This document shows positions 17,476 through 26,303 of a DNA stretch of 64,000 nt, in pieces. The first letter of the stretch is position 1. Every line of letters starts with the position of its first letter. Origin of the DNA: Bacillus infantis (lineage in GTDB: Bacteria > Bacillota > Bacilli > Bacillales > Cytobacillaceae); assembly GCF_020171945.1 (NCBI RefSeq), contig NZ_JAIVAP010000003.1, positions 205,412 through 269,411 on the forward strand. Direction: 5' to 3'. A program made the translations under genes and the position numbers. The notes below the pieces were generated by a model, which was not told the origin of the DNA, made no database searches, and saw nothing but the letters and a program-made list of their open reading frames with translations.

Positions 17476-18468
17476 ATGCTATTTATCGACAACAAAGGGA
17501 TTACAGACCCCCGCATAAACCTTGCCATTGAAGAGTATGCTTTGAAGAACCTGGACATTGACCAGGAAAGCTATCTGCTTTTTTACATAAATGAGCCTTC
17601 CATTATCATCGGCAAAAACCAGAACACCATTGAGGAGATCAATACAGAATATGTTGAGAAAAACGGCATTCATGTTGTCCGCCGCTTATCCGGAGGGGGA
17701 GCCGTCTACCACGATCTGGGCAATCTTAATTTTTCATTCATTACAAAGGACGATGGCGACAGCTTTCATAACTTCAGGAAGTTCACAGAGCCTGTTGTCG
17801 AGGCTTTAAAGAAAATGGGAGTGGCAGCTGAGCTGAGCGGACGCAACGACCTCACAGCAGAAGGAAGGAAAATTTCCGGTAATGCCCAGTTCGCAACAAG
17901 GGGCAGGATGTTCAGCCACGGGACCCTGCTGTTTGATTCTGAGATTGACAGCGTAGTATCAGCCCTTAAGGTCAGAAAGGATAAAATTGAATCCAAGGGC
18001 ATCAAATCCATCCGCAGCCGTGTAGCGAATATCTCTGAGTTTCTGACAGAAAAAGTATCGACAGAGCAGTTCAGAAGCACTCTCCTGAAAAATATCTTTG
18101 GGGATCTCGACGAAATTCCGGAGTATGTACTGACAGAAGAGGATTGGGAAAAGATACACCAGCTATCAAAAGAGCGTTACCAGAATTGGGACTGGAATTA
18201 CGGGAAATCGCCGAAATTCAATCTCCAGCATTCACACCGGTTCCCGGTTGGCCAAATCGATGTGCGGCTGGATGTTAATAAAGGGATCATTGAGAATTGC
18301 AAAATATTCGGCGACTTTTTCGGGGTCGGAGATGTAGCAGTCATTGAAGAAAAGCTGGCAGGTCTGCGCTATGACAAGGCGGCAATCGAAGAGGCTCTTG
18401 CAGATGTAGACATCAAACATTATTTCGGAAATGTCACGAAAGAGGATTTTATTAATCTAGTCTATTGA
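17476..18468 (+). CDS. lplJ: Lipoate-protein ligase LplJ
   Basis: Protein of 330 residues. RRLSGGGAVYHDLGNLNFSF is the lipoate/biotin-ligase signature, and the catalytic lysine is Lys132 in RKISGNAQ; the C-terminal accessory domain is present (about 245-330). It activates free lipoate with ATP and attaches it to lipoyl domains of 2-oxoacid dehydrogenases and GcvH. AAAGGAG precedes the ATG. It is the second gene of the yhfI-lplJ unit and is closed by a strong terminator. Confidence 0.95.
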   Translation: MLFIDNKGITDPRINLAIEEYALKNLDIDQESYLLFYINEPSIIIGKNQNTIEEINTEYVEKNGIHVVRRLSGGGAVYHDLGNLNFSFITKDDGDSFHNFRKFTEPVVEALKKMGVAAELSGRNDLTAEGRKISGNAQFATRGRMFSHGTLLFDSEIDSVVSALKVRKDKIESKGIKSIRSRVANISEFLTEKVSTEQFRSTLLKNIFGDLDEIPEYVLTEEDWEKIHQLSKERYQNWDWNYGKSPKFNLQHSHRFPVGQIDVRLDVNKGIIENCKIFGDFFGVGDVAVIEEKLAGLRYDKAAIEEALADVDIKHYFGNVTKEDFINLVY

Positions 18469-18474
18469 GTTCTG

Positions 18475-18496
18475 CCCCGCCCAGGCGGGGTTTTTT
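18475..18496 (+). terminator. Terminator of yhfI-lplJ
   Basis: Stem CCCCGCC/GGCGGGG with a tiny loop, then TTTTTT, six bases after the lplJ stop. Confidence 0.93.
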
Positions 18497-18551
18497 CATG
18501 GGAACGGAATAAGAGGCGGCTAAATATATACAAAATTTTGGCACTGTGTAC

Positions 18552-18580
18552 TTGAATACATAAATTTCTTTCAATATAAT
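18552..18580 (+). promoter_or_regulatory. Sigma-A promoter of lcfB
   Basis: TTGAAT (18552-18557), 17-base spacer, TATAAT (18575-18580). The predicted transcription start near 18587 is about 20 bases before the FadR site. Confidence 0.8.
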
Positions 18581-18607
18581 ATATTTAGAAAATTTTTTAT
18601 TATTTAA

Positions 18608-18625
18608 TGAATGACTATTCATTCA
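18608..18625 (+). promoter_or_regulatory. FadR operator upstream of lcfB
   Basis: The palindrome TGAATGACTATTCATTCA matches the B. subtilis FadR (YsiA) consensus, TGAATGAMTARTCATTCA. It lies between the promoter and the ribosome site, so FadR would block elongation or initiation until long-chain acyl-CoA releases it. Confidence 0.88.
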
Positions 18626-18644
18626 TTTAGGAGGAGGGAAAGTT

Positions 18645-20201
18645 ATGAACTTATCTTCACAGCTGCATGAAACCGCACAGAAGCTGGGTGAAAAGCCGGC
18701 CTATTATTTTATGGACAAGGAAAGCACTTATGCTGAGCTTGATGCGGCAGTTACAAAATTTGCTTCAGGCCTTGAAAAGCTGGGAATTCAAAAGGGAGAC
18801 CATGTTGCACTGCTTCTCGGCAATTCTCCTTTCTTCATTATCGGCTTGTATGGGGCGATGCGCCTGGGAGCAACTGTGATTCCAATCAATCCGATCTATA
18901 CGCCGGATGAAATCGGCTATATTGTCAAAAACGGTGATGTCAAAGCTATCATCAGCCTGGACTTGCTGGTTCCAATGGCAGAGAAAATGCATGCGGCGCT
19001 TCCGTCAGTTGAAAACTATATCATTTGTGAAACCCCGCAAGGCAAGCAGGCGGGTGCTGATGTCTCAACTCTAAGTGTCTACCCTAAACTGAAATCGTTT
19101 ACATCTGTACTGGCTTCAGGCGATGCAGGCTACCGGGGACCGGAGCTTGAGGAAGAGGATACAGCTATCATCCTTTATACATCAGGCACCACAGGAAAGC
19201 CAAAAGGCGCCATGCTCACGCATAAAAACCTTTACAGCAACGCAAAAGATGTAAGCGATTACTTAAAAATGAATGGATCAGACAGGGTCATTACGTCGCT
19301 TCCGATGTTCCATGTCTTCTGCCTGACTGTTGTGCTTAACGCTCCGCTGATGAATGGAGCCACCATTCTTATTGACCCTAAGTTCAGCCCGAAAGAAGTA
19401 TTCAGGCTGGTAAAAGAGTATGAGGCAACTGTTTTTGCCGGTGTGCCGACCATGTACAATTTCCTGCTCCAATACAGCGATGGCAAGGCAGAAGATTTAA
19501 AGTCCCTCCGCCTCTGCATTTCCGGCGGTGCATCCTTGCCGGTAGCATTGCTTGAAAACTTTGAAAGAAAATTCAATGTCCTTATTTCTGAAGGCTATGG
19601 CTTGTCCGAGGCATCGCCGGTAACATGCTTCAATCCGCTTGACAAGCCGCGCAAGCCTGGTTCAATCGGGACATCCATCCTGAACGTTGAAAACAGAGTT
19701 GTCAATGAACTGGGTGATGAGGTGCCGCCTGGTGAAGTCGGCGAACTTGCTGTAAGAGGCCCGAATGTTATGAAAGGCTATTATAAGATGCCTGAAGAAA
19801 CTGCTGCTGTAATCAGGGATGGCTGGCTTTTCACAGGAGATATAGCTAGGATGGACGAAGAAGGCTATTTCTATATTGTAGACAGGAAAAAGGAAATCAT
19901 CATCGTCGGCGGCTACAATGTCTATCCAAGGGAAGTTGAGGAGGTGCTGTACAGCCATCCTGGCGTGGTTGAGGCAGCTGTCATCGGCGTGCCGGATCCG
20001 AATCAGGGAGAAGCGGTCAGAAGCTATGTTGTGCTGTCCGACCCTTCTCTCACTGAGGAAGAGCTTATTGCCTACTGCAAACAGCATCTTGCTAAATACA
20101 AGCTGCCTTCCTCGATCGAATTCCTGGACGAGCTGCCTAAAAATACGACAGGAAAGATATTGAGAAGAGCATTGAAGAAACAGGTGCTTCAGACAAAATA
20201 A
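18645..20201 (+). CDS. lcfB: Long-chain fatty-acid-CoA ligase (LcfB/YhfL)
   Basis: Protein of 518 residues of the AMP-forming ligase superfamily. The P-loop motif is [14 protein letters not shown], the adenylation core YGLSEASPV and GWLFTGDIA, and the C-terminal catalytic lysine lies in [12 protein letters not shown]. It converts fatty acids to acyl-CoA, the first step of beta-oxidation. The FadR operator in its leader marks it as part of the fatty-acid degradation regulon, and its position next to lplJ matches yhfL. GGAGGAGGG precedes the ATG. Confidence 0.93.
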   Translation: MNLSSQLHETAQKLGEKPAYYFMDKESTYAELDAAVTKFASGLEKLGIQKGDHVALLLGNSPFFIIGLYGAMRLGATVIPINPIYTPDEIGYIVKNGDVKAIISLDLLVPMAEKMHAALPSVENYIICETPQGKQAGADVSTLSVYPKLKSFTSVLASGDAGYRGPELEEEDTAIILYTSGTTGKPKGAMLTHKNLYSNAKDVSDYLKMNGSDRVITSLPMFHVFCLTVVLNAPLMNGATILIDPKFSPKEVFRLVKEYEATVFAGVPTMYNFLLQYSDGKAEDLKSLRLCISGGASLPVALLENFERKFNVLISEGYGLSEASPVTCFNPLDKPRKPGSIGTSILNVENRVVNELGDEVPPGEVGELAVRGPNVMKGYYKMPEETAAVIRDGWLFTGDIARMDEEGYFYIVDRKKEIIIVGGYNVYPREVEEVLYSHPGVVEAAVIGVPDPNQGEAVRSYVVLSDPSLTEEELIAYCKQHLAKYKLPSSIEFLDELPKNTTGKILRRALKKQVLQTK

Positions 20202-20477
20202 GCTATTTTTGCAGAGTGAATCTGTTTAGGGGCATTTCGCTTGTGTAATTCTGCAATACTCAGAAGTACTGCGTTAATTTCTTTTTTCAAAAACCAGAGC
20301 GGAAATCACACTCCTGCCTGGTTTTTGCTTTGAAAAGAGAATTGCATGCTTGAGCGGCGCCTTTCTTCATTATGATGGGATGGCTGGAGAATGAAAACTT
20401 GCAGGTTTAAAAGAAAGGGTTTTCATTAACGGAGAGCGAATATTGCAGATAGCTAACAAAGGAGTTGATATGGAAAT

Positions 20478-21254
20478 ATGAGCAGCATTGGATTGAAAGT
20501 GGAGAACCATGCGGCCGTCATTACCCTGAACAGGCCCGAAGCCTTGAATGCTTTTAATTATGAGACTCTTGAAGAGCTGCAGCGGACTGTGGAGGATATC
20601 AGGATCAATCCGGATGTCCGGGTTGTCATTTTTACGGGAGCAGGCGATAAAGCATTCAGTGTCGGGGCAGATCTGAAGGAAAGAAAGACACTTTCTCAGA
20701 CGGACGTTAAAAGGAATGTTTATAAAATCGGCGAGGTGTTCTCGTTGATTGATCTTCTTCCGCAGCCTACGATTGCAGCCATCAATGGATTCGCTTTTGG
20801 CGGAGGGATGGAGCTGGCCCTGTCCTGTGATTTCAGGCTGGCTGCCCAGGGAACGAAGATGGGGTTGACTGAAACCAGCCTTGCCATCATTCCCGGAGCA
20901 GGAGGGACGCAGCGGCTTCCGAGGCTGATCGGGCAGGCAAAGGCACTTGAGCTGATCCTTACTGCCAGGAGGCTGACATCTGAAGAAGCTTTGCATTACG
21001 GATTATTGACAAAAGCAGTCCCTCAGGATCAGCTTCTTGAGGAATGCCTGAAGCTCGCTGAAGAAATGCTTGCAAACGGGCATGTCGCTCTTCAGCAGGC
21101 AAAGTTTGCCGTGAAGCAGGGAATGAATGCTGATCTGCAGACAGGTTTGCAGATTGAAAGAAAAGCCTATGAGGTGACTATTCCGACAGAAGACAGGCTG
21201 GAAGCCCTCCAGGCGTTCTCAGAAAAAAGGAAGCCTGAATTCAAAGGAAGATAA
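20478..21254 (+). CDS. Enoyl-CoA hydratase/isomerase family protein
   Basis: Protein of 258 residues, the usual crotonase length. The oxyanion hole is formed by FSVGADLKE and GFAFGGGMEL; the catalytic glutamates are Glu112 in GGGMELALSCD and Glu132 in GLTETSL, exactly 20 residues apart as in mitochondrial enoyl-CoA hydratase, so hydratase activity is likely. Substrate (straight-chain enoyl-CoA or methylglutaconyl-CoA) cannot be decided. The ribosome site is best spaced for an ATG at 20470 that opens only MEI and stops at TGA overlapping the true ATG (ATGA at 20478). It is followed by a terminator. No FadR box is visible nearby. Confidence 0.88.
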   Translation: MSSIGLKVENHAAVITLNRPEALNAFNYETLEELQRTVEDIRINPDVRVVIFTGAGDKAFSVGADLKERKTLSQTDVKRNVYKIGEVFSLIDLLPQPTIAAINGFAFGGGMELALSCDFRLAAQGTKMGLTETSLAIIPGAGGTQRLPRLIGQAKALELILTARRLTSEEALHYGLLTKAVPQDQLLEECLKLAEEMLANGHVALQQAKFAVKQGMNADLQTGLQIERKAYEVTIPTEDRLEALQAFSEKRKPEFKGR

Positions 21255-21258
21255 TAAA

Positions 21259-21297
21259 ACACCCTGTGAATGGAAAGCGGTTCACAGGGTGTTTTTT
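21259..21297 (+). terminator. Terminator after the enoyl-CoA hydratase gene
   Basis: Twelve-base-pair perfect stem ACACCCTGTGAA/TTCACAGGGTGT with a ten-base loop, followed by TTTTT. Confidence 0.93.
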
Positions 21298-21444
21298 GAT
21301 TTTTATATTATAAACTTTCTAAAATATCAAAAAACAGCTTGAATATAGTATAATTCCCCTATATAATTTAGTGAATAAAAGCATAAAAGCATAAAAGTGC
21401 AAAAGTGAGATAGCAATTGATAGGACAAGAATGGGGGATTTTTC

Positions 21445-22437
21445 ATGAAAAAGGAAAAGCTTGGATTGGCTGCGGCAGGGCTGCTGGCAGCAGGATTGCT
21501 GTCAGGATGCGGTTCAGATGAAGCTGGAGGAAAAACGGCTGCAGATGGGAAAAAAACTTATCAAATCGGCGTAACGCAAATAGTGGAGCATCCTTCGCTT
21601 GATGCAGCCCTGGATGGGTTCAAAAAGGCTCTTGAAGATAAAGGGCTCGAGGTTGACTATGATGTACAGATCGCCCAGGGAGACCAGAACAACAACCAGG
21701 CAATTGCCAACAACTTTGCCGGCGACGGTGTAGACCTTATCTTCGCCAATTCGACACCGAGCGCGTACGGGGCTCTGAATGCCACCAAGGACATCCCGAT
21801 TGTATTCACCTCTGTGACAGATCCTGTTGGTGCTGAGCTTGTGGCCTCAATGGAAGAGCCGGGAGAAAATATTACGGGGACAACGGATACGCATCCGGAT
21901 GCCATCCCGAATACGGTGAAATTCATGGCTGAGCAAATGGAAGGAAAAACGGTAGGAGTCATCTACAACTCGGGGGAACAGAATTCCAATGCCCAGATTG
22001 ATCTCGTGAAAAAGGCGATGGAAGGAACAGACTTAAAGCTGGAAGAAGCCACAGTATCAGCTTCCTCAGAGGTGAAGCAGGCAGCTGAATCTCTTGTAGG
22101 CAAGGCAGACATGATTTATATCATTACGGATAATACAGTTGTTTCCGCACTGGAGTCGGTCATCCAGACAGCCAATGACAATGATATCCCGCTGTTTGTC
22201 GGTGAACTGGACTCAGTTGAACGCGGAGGGTTTGCTGCTTACGGTTTTGACTATGAAGATATCGGTTATGAGGCAGGGGAAATGGCGGCCAAAATCCTTG
22301 AAGGGGAGAATAAGCCATCAGAGCTTCCTGTACAGTATCCGCAAAATTTAAAGCTTCTAATCAACAAGAAGGCTGCTGAAGAAATGGGTATCGAGCTTAA
22401 AGATGAATGGAACAGCTTGGCTGAATTTACTGAGTAG
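21445..22437 (+). CDS. TrpX-type ABC importer substrate-binding lipoprotein
   Basis: Protein of 330 residues with a lipoprotein signal ending LLSGC. The mature part has the two-lobed DUF534/TrpX fold: QIGVTQIVEHPSLDAALDGF, then NSTPSAYGAL, DIPIVFTSVTDPVGAELV and GVIYNSGEQNS. Homologues include streptococcal TrpX, implicated in tryptophan or other aromatic amino-acid uptake. The ligand here is inferred only from family. A short run of AAAAGCAT/AAAAGTG direct repeats precedes the gene. No T-box hallmark was found in its 190-base upstream region. First gene of a three-gene importer operon. Confidence 0.87.
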   Translation: MKKEKLGLAAAGLLAAGLLSGCGSDEAGGKTAADGKKTYQIGVTQIVEHPSLDAALDGFKKALEDKGLEVDYDVQIAQGDQNNNQAIANNFAGDGVDLIFANSTPSAYGALNATKDIPIVFTSVTDPVGAELVASMEEPGENITGTTDTHPDAIPNTVKFMAEQMEGKTVGVIYNSGEQNSNAQIDLVKKAMEGTDLKLEEATVSASSEVKQAAESLVGKADMIYIITDNTVVSALESVIQTANDNDIPLFVGELDSVERGGFAAYGFDYEDIGYEAGEMAAKILEGENKPSELPVQYPQNLKLLINKKAAEEMGIELKDEWNSLAEFTE

Positions 22438-22473
22438 AATGATAGAATTCCCTCCCGGAGAAAGGAAGATCAT

Positions 22474-23502
22474 ATGTTCACAGCGATATTTGGATCAGTG
22501 GAGGCGGGTGCAATATATGCTTTGATGGCCCTTGGCGTGTATCTGTCATTCCGGGTGCTGGATTTCCCGGATCTGACAGTAGATGGCAGCTTCGTGACAG
22601 GCGCGGCTGTTGCTGCCTCGATGATTGTGGCAGGGTCAGATCCATTCCTGGCTACCATAGTGGCCATGATATGCGGATTTGCTGCCGGGTGCCTGACAGG
22701 CCTGCTGCATACCAAAGGGAAGATCAATCCCCTTTTATCCGGCATATTAATGATGATTGCTCTCTATTCCATAAATCTGCGGATTATGGGGAAATCAAAC
22801 GTGCCCCTCCTTTCGCAGGAGACTGTCATCACAAAGCTTTCGGGCTTCTGGGAGTCACTGCCGTTCGACAGCGGGGTGGCATCGCTTTTGACGGGCATGG
22901 GGCTTGGCGGGATGGTTCCCAAAACATGGGGAATCCTGATGGTCATGCTTGCTGTATCAATTGTCATTAAGCTGCTGCTCGATGCTTTCCTGAAAACGGA
23001 TCTCGGGCTTGCCATCAGGGCAGTGGGCGATAATGAGACGATGGTGCGGAGCTTTTCAGCGGATACGGACACTTTAAAAATCCTTGGTCTGGGACTATCC
23101 AACGGACTTGTTGCTTTTTCAGGCGCACTCATTGCCCAGTACAATGGCTTCAGCGATGTCGGCATGGGGATCGGCATGATCATCATCGGCCTTGCCTCCG
23201 TCATCATCGGCGAGGCGGTCTTTGGGGCAAAAACAATCTTCAGGGCGACTTTGGCGGTAATCGGCGGCGCTATTCTCTATAGAATTATCGTAACCCTTGC
23301 GCTCAGGGCTGATTTTCTTGAAACGGGCGATATGAAGCTCATTACGGCGGCGATCGTTGTCTGTGCGCTCATTATACCAAGGATGGTTGAACGGCAGCGG
23401 GACAGAAGGCGGAGGAAAAAAAGGCGCTTTGGGGAGAAAGAGATAAAAAAAATGGCAGAAGAAGGAGGTGGGCAGGTTGCTGCAGCTAAAACAGATTTAT
23501 AA
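22474..23502 (+). CDS. ABC importer permease, TrpY type
   Basis: Hydrophobic protein of 342 residues with about eight to nine helices and the BPD_transp_2 layout (YLSFRVLDFPDLTVDGSF near the start, then GLGLSNGLVAFSGALIAQ, a loop that contacts the ATPase). The C-terminal 40 residues are strongly basic (RRRRKKRRF) and cytoplasmic. It would form the membrane channel for the TrpX-type binding protein. GGAAG precedes the ATG. The gene overlaps the ATPase gene by 26 bases. Confidence 0.88.
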   Translation: MFTAIFGSVEAGAIYALMALGVYLSFRVLDFPDLTVDGSFVTGAAVAASMIVAGSDPFLATIVAMICGFAAGCLTGLLHTKGKINPLLSGILMMIALYSINLRIMGKSNVPLLSQETVITKLSGFWESLPFDSGVASLLTGMGLGGMVPKTWGILMVMLAVSIVIKLLLDAFLKTDLGLAIRAVGDNETMVRSFSADTDTLKILGLGLSNGLVAFSGALIAQYNGFSDVGMGIGMIIIGLASVIIGEAVFGAKTIFRATLAVIGGAILYRIIVTLALRADFLETGDMKLITAAIVVCALIIPRMVERQRDRRRRKKRRFGEKEIKKMAEEGGGQVAAAKTDL

Positions 23503-24271
23503 AGTATTCAATGAAGCTACCCCTGATGAGAAAAAGGCTCTTCAGCATCTTAACCTATCCATGCAGCCAGGTGATTTTGTCACAGTCATTGGCAGCAATG
23601 GGGCAGGAAAGTCCACCTTGATGAACATCATATCAGGGCGCCTCTATCCTGATGAAGGGGAAGTGCTGATTGACGGCAAAAGTGTTACGCAAATGAAAGA
23701 GCACAAAAGGTCGCGCCTGATCGGCAGGGTCTTTCAGGATCCGATGGCAGGTACGTCCCCTAATTTAACCATTGAGGAGAATCTGGCGATTGCCTCTTCG
23801 CGGACAGGGGGACGCGGTCTGCGGCTGGGAATGACAAAGAAACGGAAGGCCTTTTTCAAGGAGCAGCTCGAAATGCTTCACCTCGGTCTTGAGGATCGCC
23901 TTGAAGCAAAGGCAGGCCTTTTGTCGGGAGGGGAAAGGCAGGCACTGTCATTATTGATGGCCACCTTCACAGAGCCGAAAATCCTGCTGCTTGATGAGCA
24001 CACAGCAGCGCTTGACCCGGCCCGGGCTGCCCTTATCACTGAACTGACCAGAAAGATCGTTGAATCTTTCGGCCTGACAGCCCTGATGGTCACCCATAAT
24101 ATGCAGCAGGCAATAGATCTCGGAAACAAACTCATCATGATGGACAATGGGCAGATCATTTTTGAAGCAGGAGAAAAGGATAAGCAGGAACTTACCGTTG
24201 AAAAATTGCTTGGGGAATTCCAGCGCATCCGCGGTGAAAAATTGAACAGCGACCGCGCTGTTCTTGCCTGA
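23477..24271 (+). CDS. ABC importer ATP-binding protein, TrpZ type
   Basis: ATPase of 264 residues: Walker A GSNGAGKST, signature LLSGGERQALSL, Walker B ILLLDEHTAALDP and the switch His in MVTHNM. It energises the TrpX/TrpY importer. The open frame begins at GTG 23468, but this codon overlaps AAGGAGG; TTG 23477, eight bases further on, is the better start and gives MLQLKQIYKVF. The overlap with the permease gene suggests translational coupling. Confidence 0.9.
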   Translation: MLQLKQIYKVFNEATPDEKKALQHLNLSMQPGDFVTVIGSNGAGKSTLMNIISGRLYPDEGEVLIDGKSVTQMKEHKRSRLIGRVFQDPMAGTSPNLTIEENLAIASSRTGGRGLRLGMTKKRKAFFKEQLEMLHLGLEDRLEAKAGLLSGGERQALSLLMATFTEPKILLLDEHTAALDPARAALITELTRKIVESFGLTALMVTHNMQQAIDLGNKLIMMDNGQIIFEAGEKDKQELTVEKLLGEFQRIRGEKLNSDRAVLA

Positions 24272-24273
24272 AT

Positions 24274-24310
24274 AAAAGGTGCCGGTGATTTTTCATGCGG
24301 CACCCTTTAT
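24274..24310. terminator. Bidirectional terminator between the importer and the XRE gene
   Basis: AAAGGTGCCG pairs with CGGCACCCTTT; T-rich flanks occur on both strands (TATTTT on plus, TTTTATT on minus). The two genes converge here. Confidence 0.75.
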
Positions 24311-24314
24311 TTTG

Positions 24315-24866
24315 CTATTCATAATACATGACTACCTGGCATCTTGCTGGTGCTTCCCCCGTATTCCTGTAGCTGTGGCTTTGGTCAGCGGCAAATCGGA
24401 GTGCAGAGCCTTCCTGAATCGTGTATGGATTATCACCGATCATTACCTCAATTTCACCGCTTATGACCGTAATATATTCTTCTACCCCTTCGTTATGCTG
24501 ATCAGAGGTCTGCTTCCAGCCAGGGGCAATTTCCACAATGAATATCTCGAATTTTTTTCGCGGATCAAAGGGGAACAGCGGAAACACTTTATATTTCCCT
24601 CCATTCTCAATGATCGGGTTAATCTGATTGGTATCGGCAAAAGAAACCTCGGATAATTTCTCTGCCATCAGAGATGAAAAAGAAATCTGCAGGCCGCTGG
24701 CAATTTTCCATAACGTCGTGACAGTGGGGTTGGATTCTCCCCGTTCTATCTGTCCAAGCATTGCCTTGCTTACACCGGTTGCTTCTGAGGCCATGTCCAG
24801 GCTAAGCCCCCTGCTCCTTCGTATATTCCGTAAATTTTCCCCGATATTTTTATGAATATTCTCCAT
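24315..24866 (-). CDS. XRE-family regulator with C-terminal cupin domain
   Basis: Protein of 183 residues. The helix-turn-helix occupies about 8-62 (ENLRNIRRSRGLSLDMASEATGVS, then AMLGQIERGESNPTVTTLWKIA). The cupin domain (about 105-180) holds the metal-type motif HNEGVEEYITVISGE. This MerR-unrelated XRE-cupin design is typical of regulators placed next to small-molecule transporters. An open frame extends upstream to 24920, but GGAGG lies next to ATG 24866. It is divergent from azlCD, its likely target. Ligand unknown. Confidence 0.88.
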   Translation of the reverse strand: MENIHKNIGENLRNIRRSRGLSLDMASEATGVSKAMLGQIERGESNPTVTTLWKIASGLQISFSSLMAEKLSEVSFADTNQINPIIENGGKYKVFPLFPFDPRKKFEIFIVEIAPGWKQTSDQHNEGVEEYITVISGEIEVMIGDNPYTIQEGSALRFAADQSHSYRNTGEAPARCQVVMYYE

Positions 24867-24886
24867 TTTTCCTCCAAAGGAATTGT

Positions 24887-24916
24887 GTAATATAACGCAC
24901 ATATGTATAATATAAC
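24887..24916. promoter_or_regulatory. Two TAATATAAC half-sites between the XRE gene and azlC
   Basis: GTAATATAAC (24887-24896) and ATAATATAAC (24907-24916) are direct repeats spaced exactly 20 bases. On the minus strand they include -10-like TATTAT sequences. They are candidates for the XRE-cupin protein's own operator. Confidence 0.4.
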
Positions 24917-25054
24917 TCAAAAGTATAGCTTTGTTAAACAGAGTTTCACACGAATGAGCCCAAAATCAACAAGGTACACTACCACAGCCAAAAGTATAAA
25001 AGAAACACAGTACTTTCATAAAATTTCCTAAGATACATAACGGCAGGTGAGGAT

Positions 25055-25783
25055 ATGGCAGAATTAGCAGCAGAAAGGCCAGCAGGCGAGTTCCGCAAAG
25101 GAATACAGGCAGGAATAAGCATTGCGATCGGATATTTTCCGATTGCCATAACATTCGGGCTTCTGGCAAAGACCACAGGGCTTACGGTAGGAGAAACAGT
25201 GCTGATGAGCCTGCTCGTCTTTGCTGGTGCGGCCCAGTATATCTCCCTGAGCCTCTTGACGCTGGGGACAGGGATATTTGAAATCATCCTTACTACCTTT
25301 ATTGTTAACATCAGGCATTTCCTGATGTCAGCATCTCTTAATGAAAAGTGTGAAGACGAGCATACGGCAAACAAAATACTGTTTGCTTTTGGCATCACAG
25401 ATGAGACCTTTTCAGTCGCTTCCATGAAAAAAGAGAAAGTTTCTTCAGGCTACATGTTTGGCCTTATCTTTGTGTCCTATTCAAGCTGGGTGGTCAGCTC
25501 AGGCATCGGCCATCTGATTGGCGCGAGCCTTCCGCAGACTCTTCAGGAAAGCATGTCAGTCGCTTTATATGCCATGTTTGTGGGGCTGCTCGTGCCTTCT
25601 ATGAAGGGAAGTGCAAAGGTTATATTCCTGGCTGTGCTTGCAGCAGGGTTCAATACTATCTTCACAATGGCAGATCTGCTGTCGACAGGGTGGGCCATAG
25701 TCACAGCGACACTTTTATCAGCATTGATTACTGAAGCTGTGGAAACTTTGAAAAAGAGAAGGGGAGTTAAGCGGCATGAATAG
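25055..25783 (+). CDS. azlC: AzlC, large subunit of a branched-chain amino-acid exporter
   Basis: Membrane protein of 242 residues with about six to seven helices. Family features include GYFPIAITFGLLAK and LVFAGAAQYISLSL near the start, and NIRHFLMSASL in the middle. AzlC with AzlD forms an exporter for branched-chain amino acids or analogues (4-azaleucine resistance). GGTGAGG precedes the ATG. It overlaps azlD by eight bases and diverges from the XRE-cupin gene. Confidence 0.92.
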   Translation: MAELAAERPAGEFRKGIQAGISIAIGYFPIAITFGLLAKTTGLTVGETVLMSLLVFAGAAQYISLSLLTLGTGIFEIILTTFIVNIRHFLMSASLNEKCEDEHTANKILFAFGITDETFSVASMKKEKVSSGYMFGLIFVSYSSWVVSSGIGHLIGASLPQTLQESMSVALYAMFVGLLVPSMKGSAKVIFLAVLAAGFNTIFTMADLLSTGWAIVTATLLSALITEAVETLKKRRGVKRHE

Positions 25784-26081
25784 CCAAATCATTATGATGA
25801 TCATCGGGATGGCGGCCGTTACCTATATTCCGAGGATGCTTCCCTTCGTCCTGTTCAGAGGGAAGGAGCTGCCTGCATTCTGGCAGGGTGTTTTGAGAAA
25901 TGTCCCTTATGCGACATTGGGAGCGCTTATTTTCCCTGGAATCCTCTTTATCCAGGAAGACATCTGGTACGGCCTGCTCGGGGCAGCTGCAGCTTTCCTG
26001 GCAGCTTATCTTGGAGCAAACGTCATCGTGGTTGTCCTCGGGTCGATCGCTGTATTGTCGGTATACTCCTACTTTTTCTAG
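25776..26081 (+). CDS. azlD: AzlD, small subunit of a branched-chain amino-acid exporter
   Basis: A 101-residue protein of four helices, with TYIPRMLPFVLFRGKELP and VLRNVPYATLGALIFPG typical of AzlD. It partners AzlC; the start codon lies within the end of azlC, and GGGGAG upstream supports coupled translation. A terminator follows nine bases after the stop. Confidence 0.92.
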   Translation: MNSQIIMMIIGMAAVTYIPRMLPFVLFRGKELPAFWQGVLRNVPYATLGALIFPGILFIQEDIWYGLLGAAAAFLAAYLGANVIVVVLGSIAVLSVYSYFF

Positions 26082-26089
26082 CATGAATG

Positions 26090-26117
26090 CCAGGCTCGGT
26101 ATGCTGAGCCTGGTTTT
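26090..26117 (+). terminator. Terminator of azlCD
   Basis: Stem CCAGGCTC/GAGCCTGG with an eight-base loop, then TTTTTT. Confidence 0.93.
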
Positions 26118-26303
26118 TTCTATTGATGACAGGCGGATGGAAGGCGGTTTGGGAGAACATATAATTGAGGCTCATCCATTTTGCTGTTCTAAAATAAACA
26201 ATTGGTACTACACTGTAGGGAGAGGTTGTACAAAGAAAGCCCGTCCCGGCTGCCGCTTATTTTGGCAAAAAAGGCAGCTGTGAAGAAGAAAGGGGGAATC
26301 GGA

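Noticed and set aside
21298-21444. T-box riboswitch before the TrpX-type importer
   Set aside because: The upstream region is too short and lacks a specifier stem, the T-box consensus and an antiterminator.
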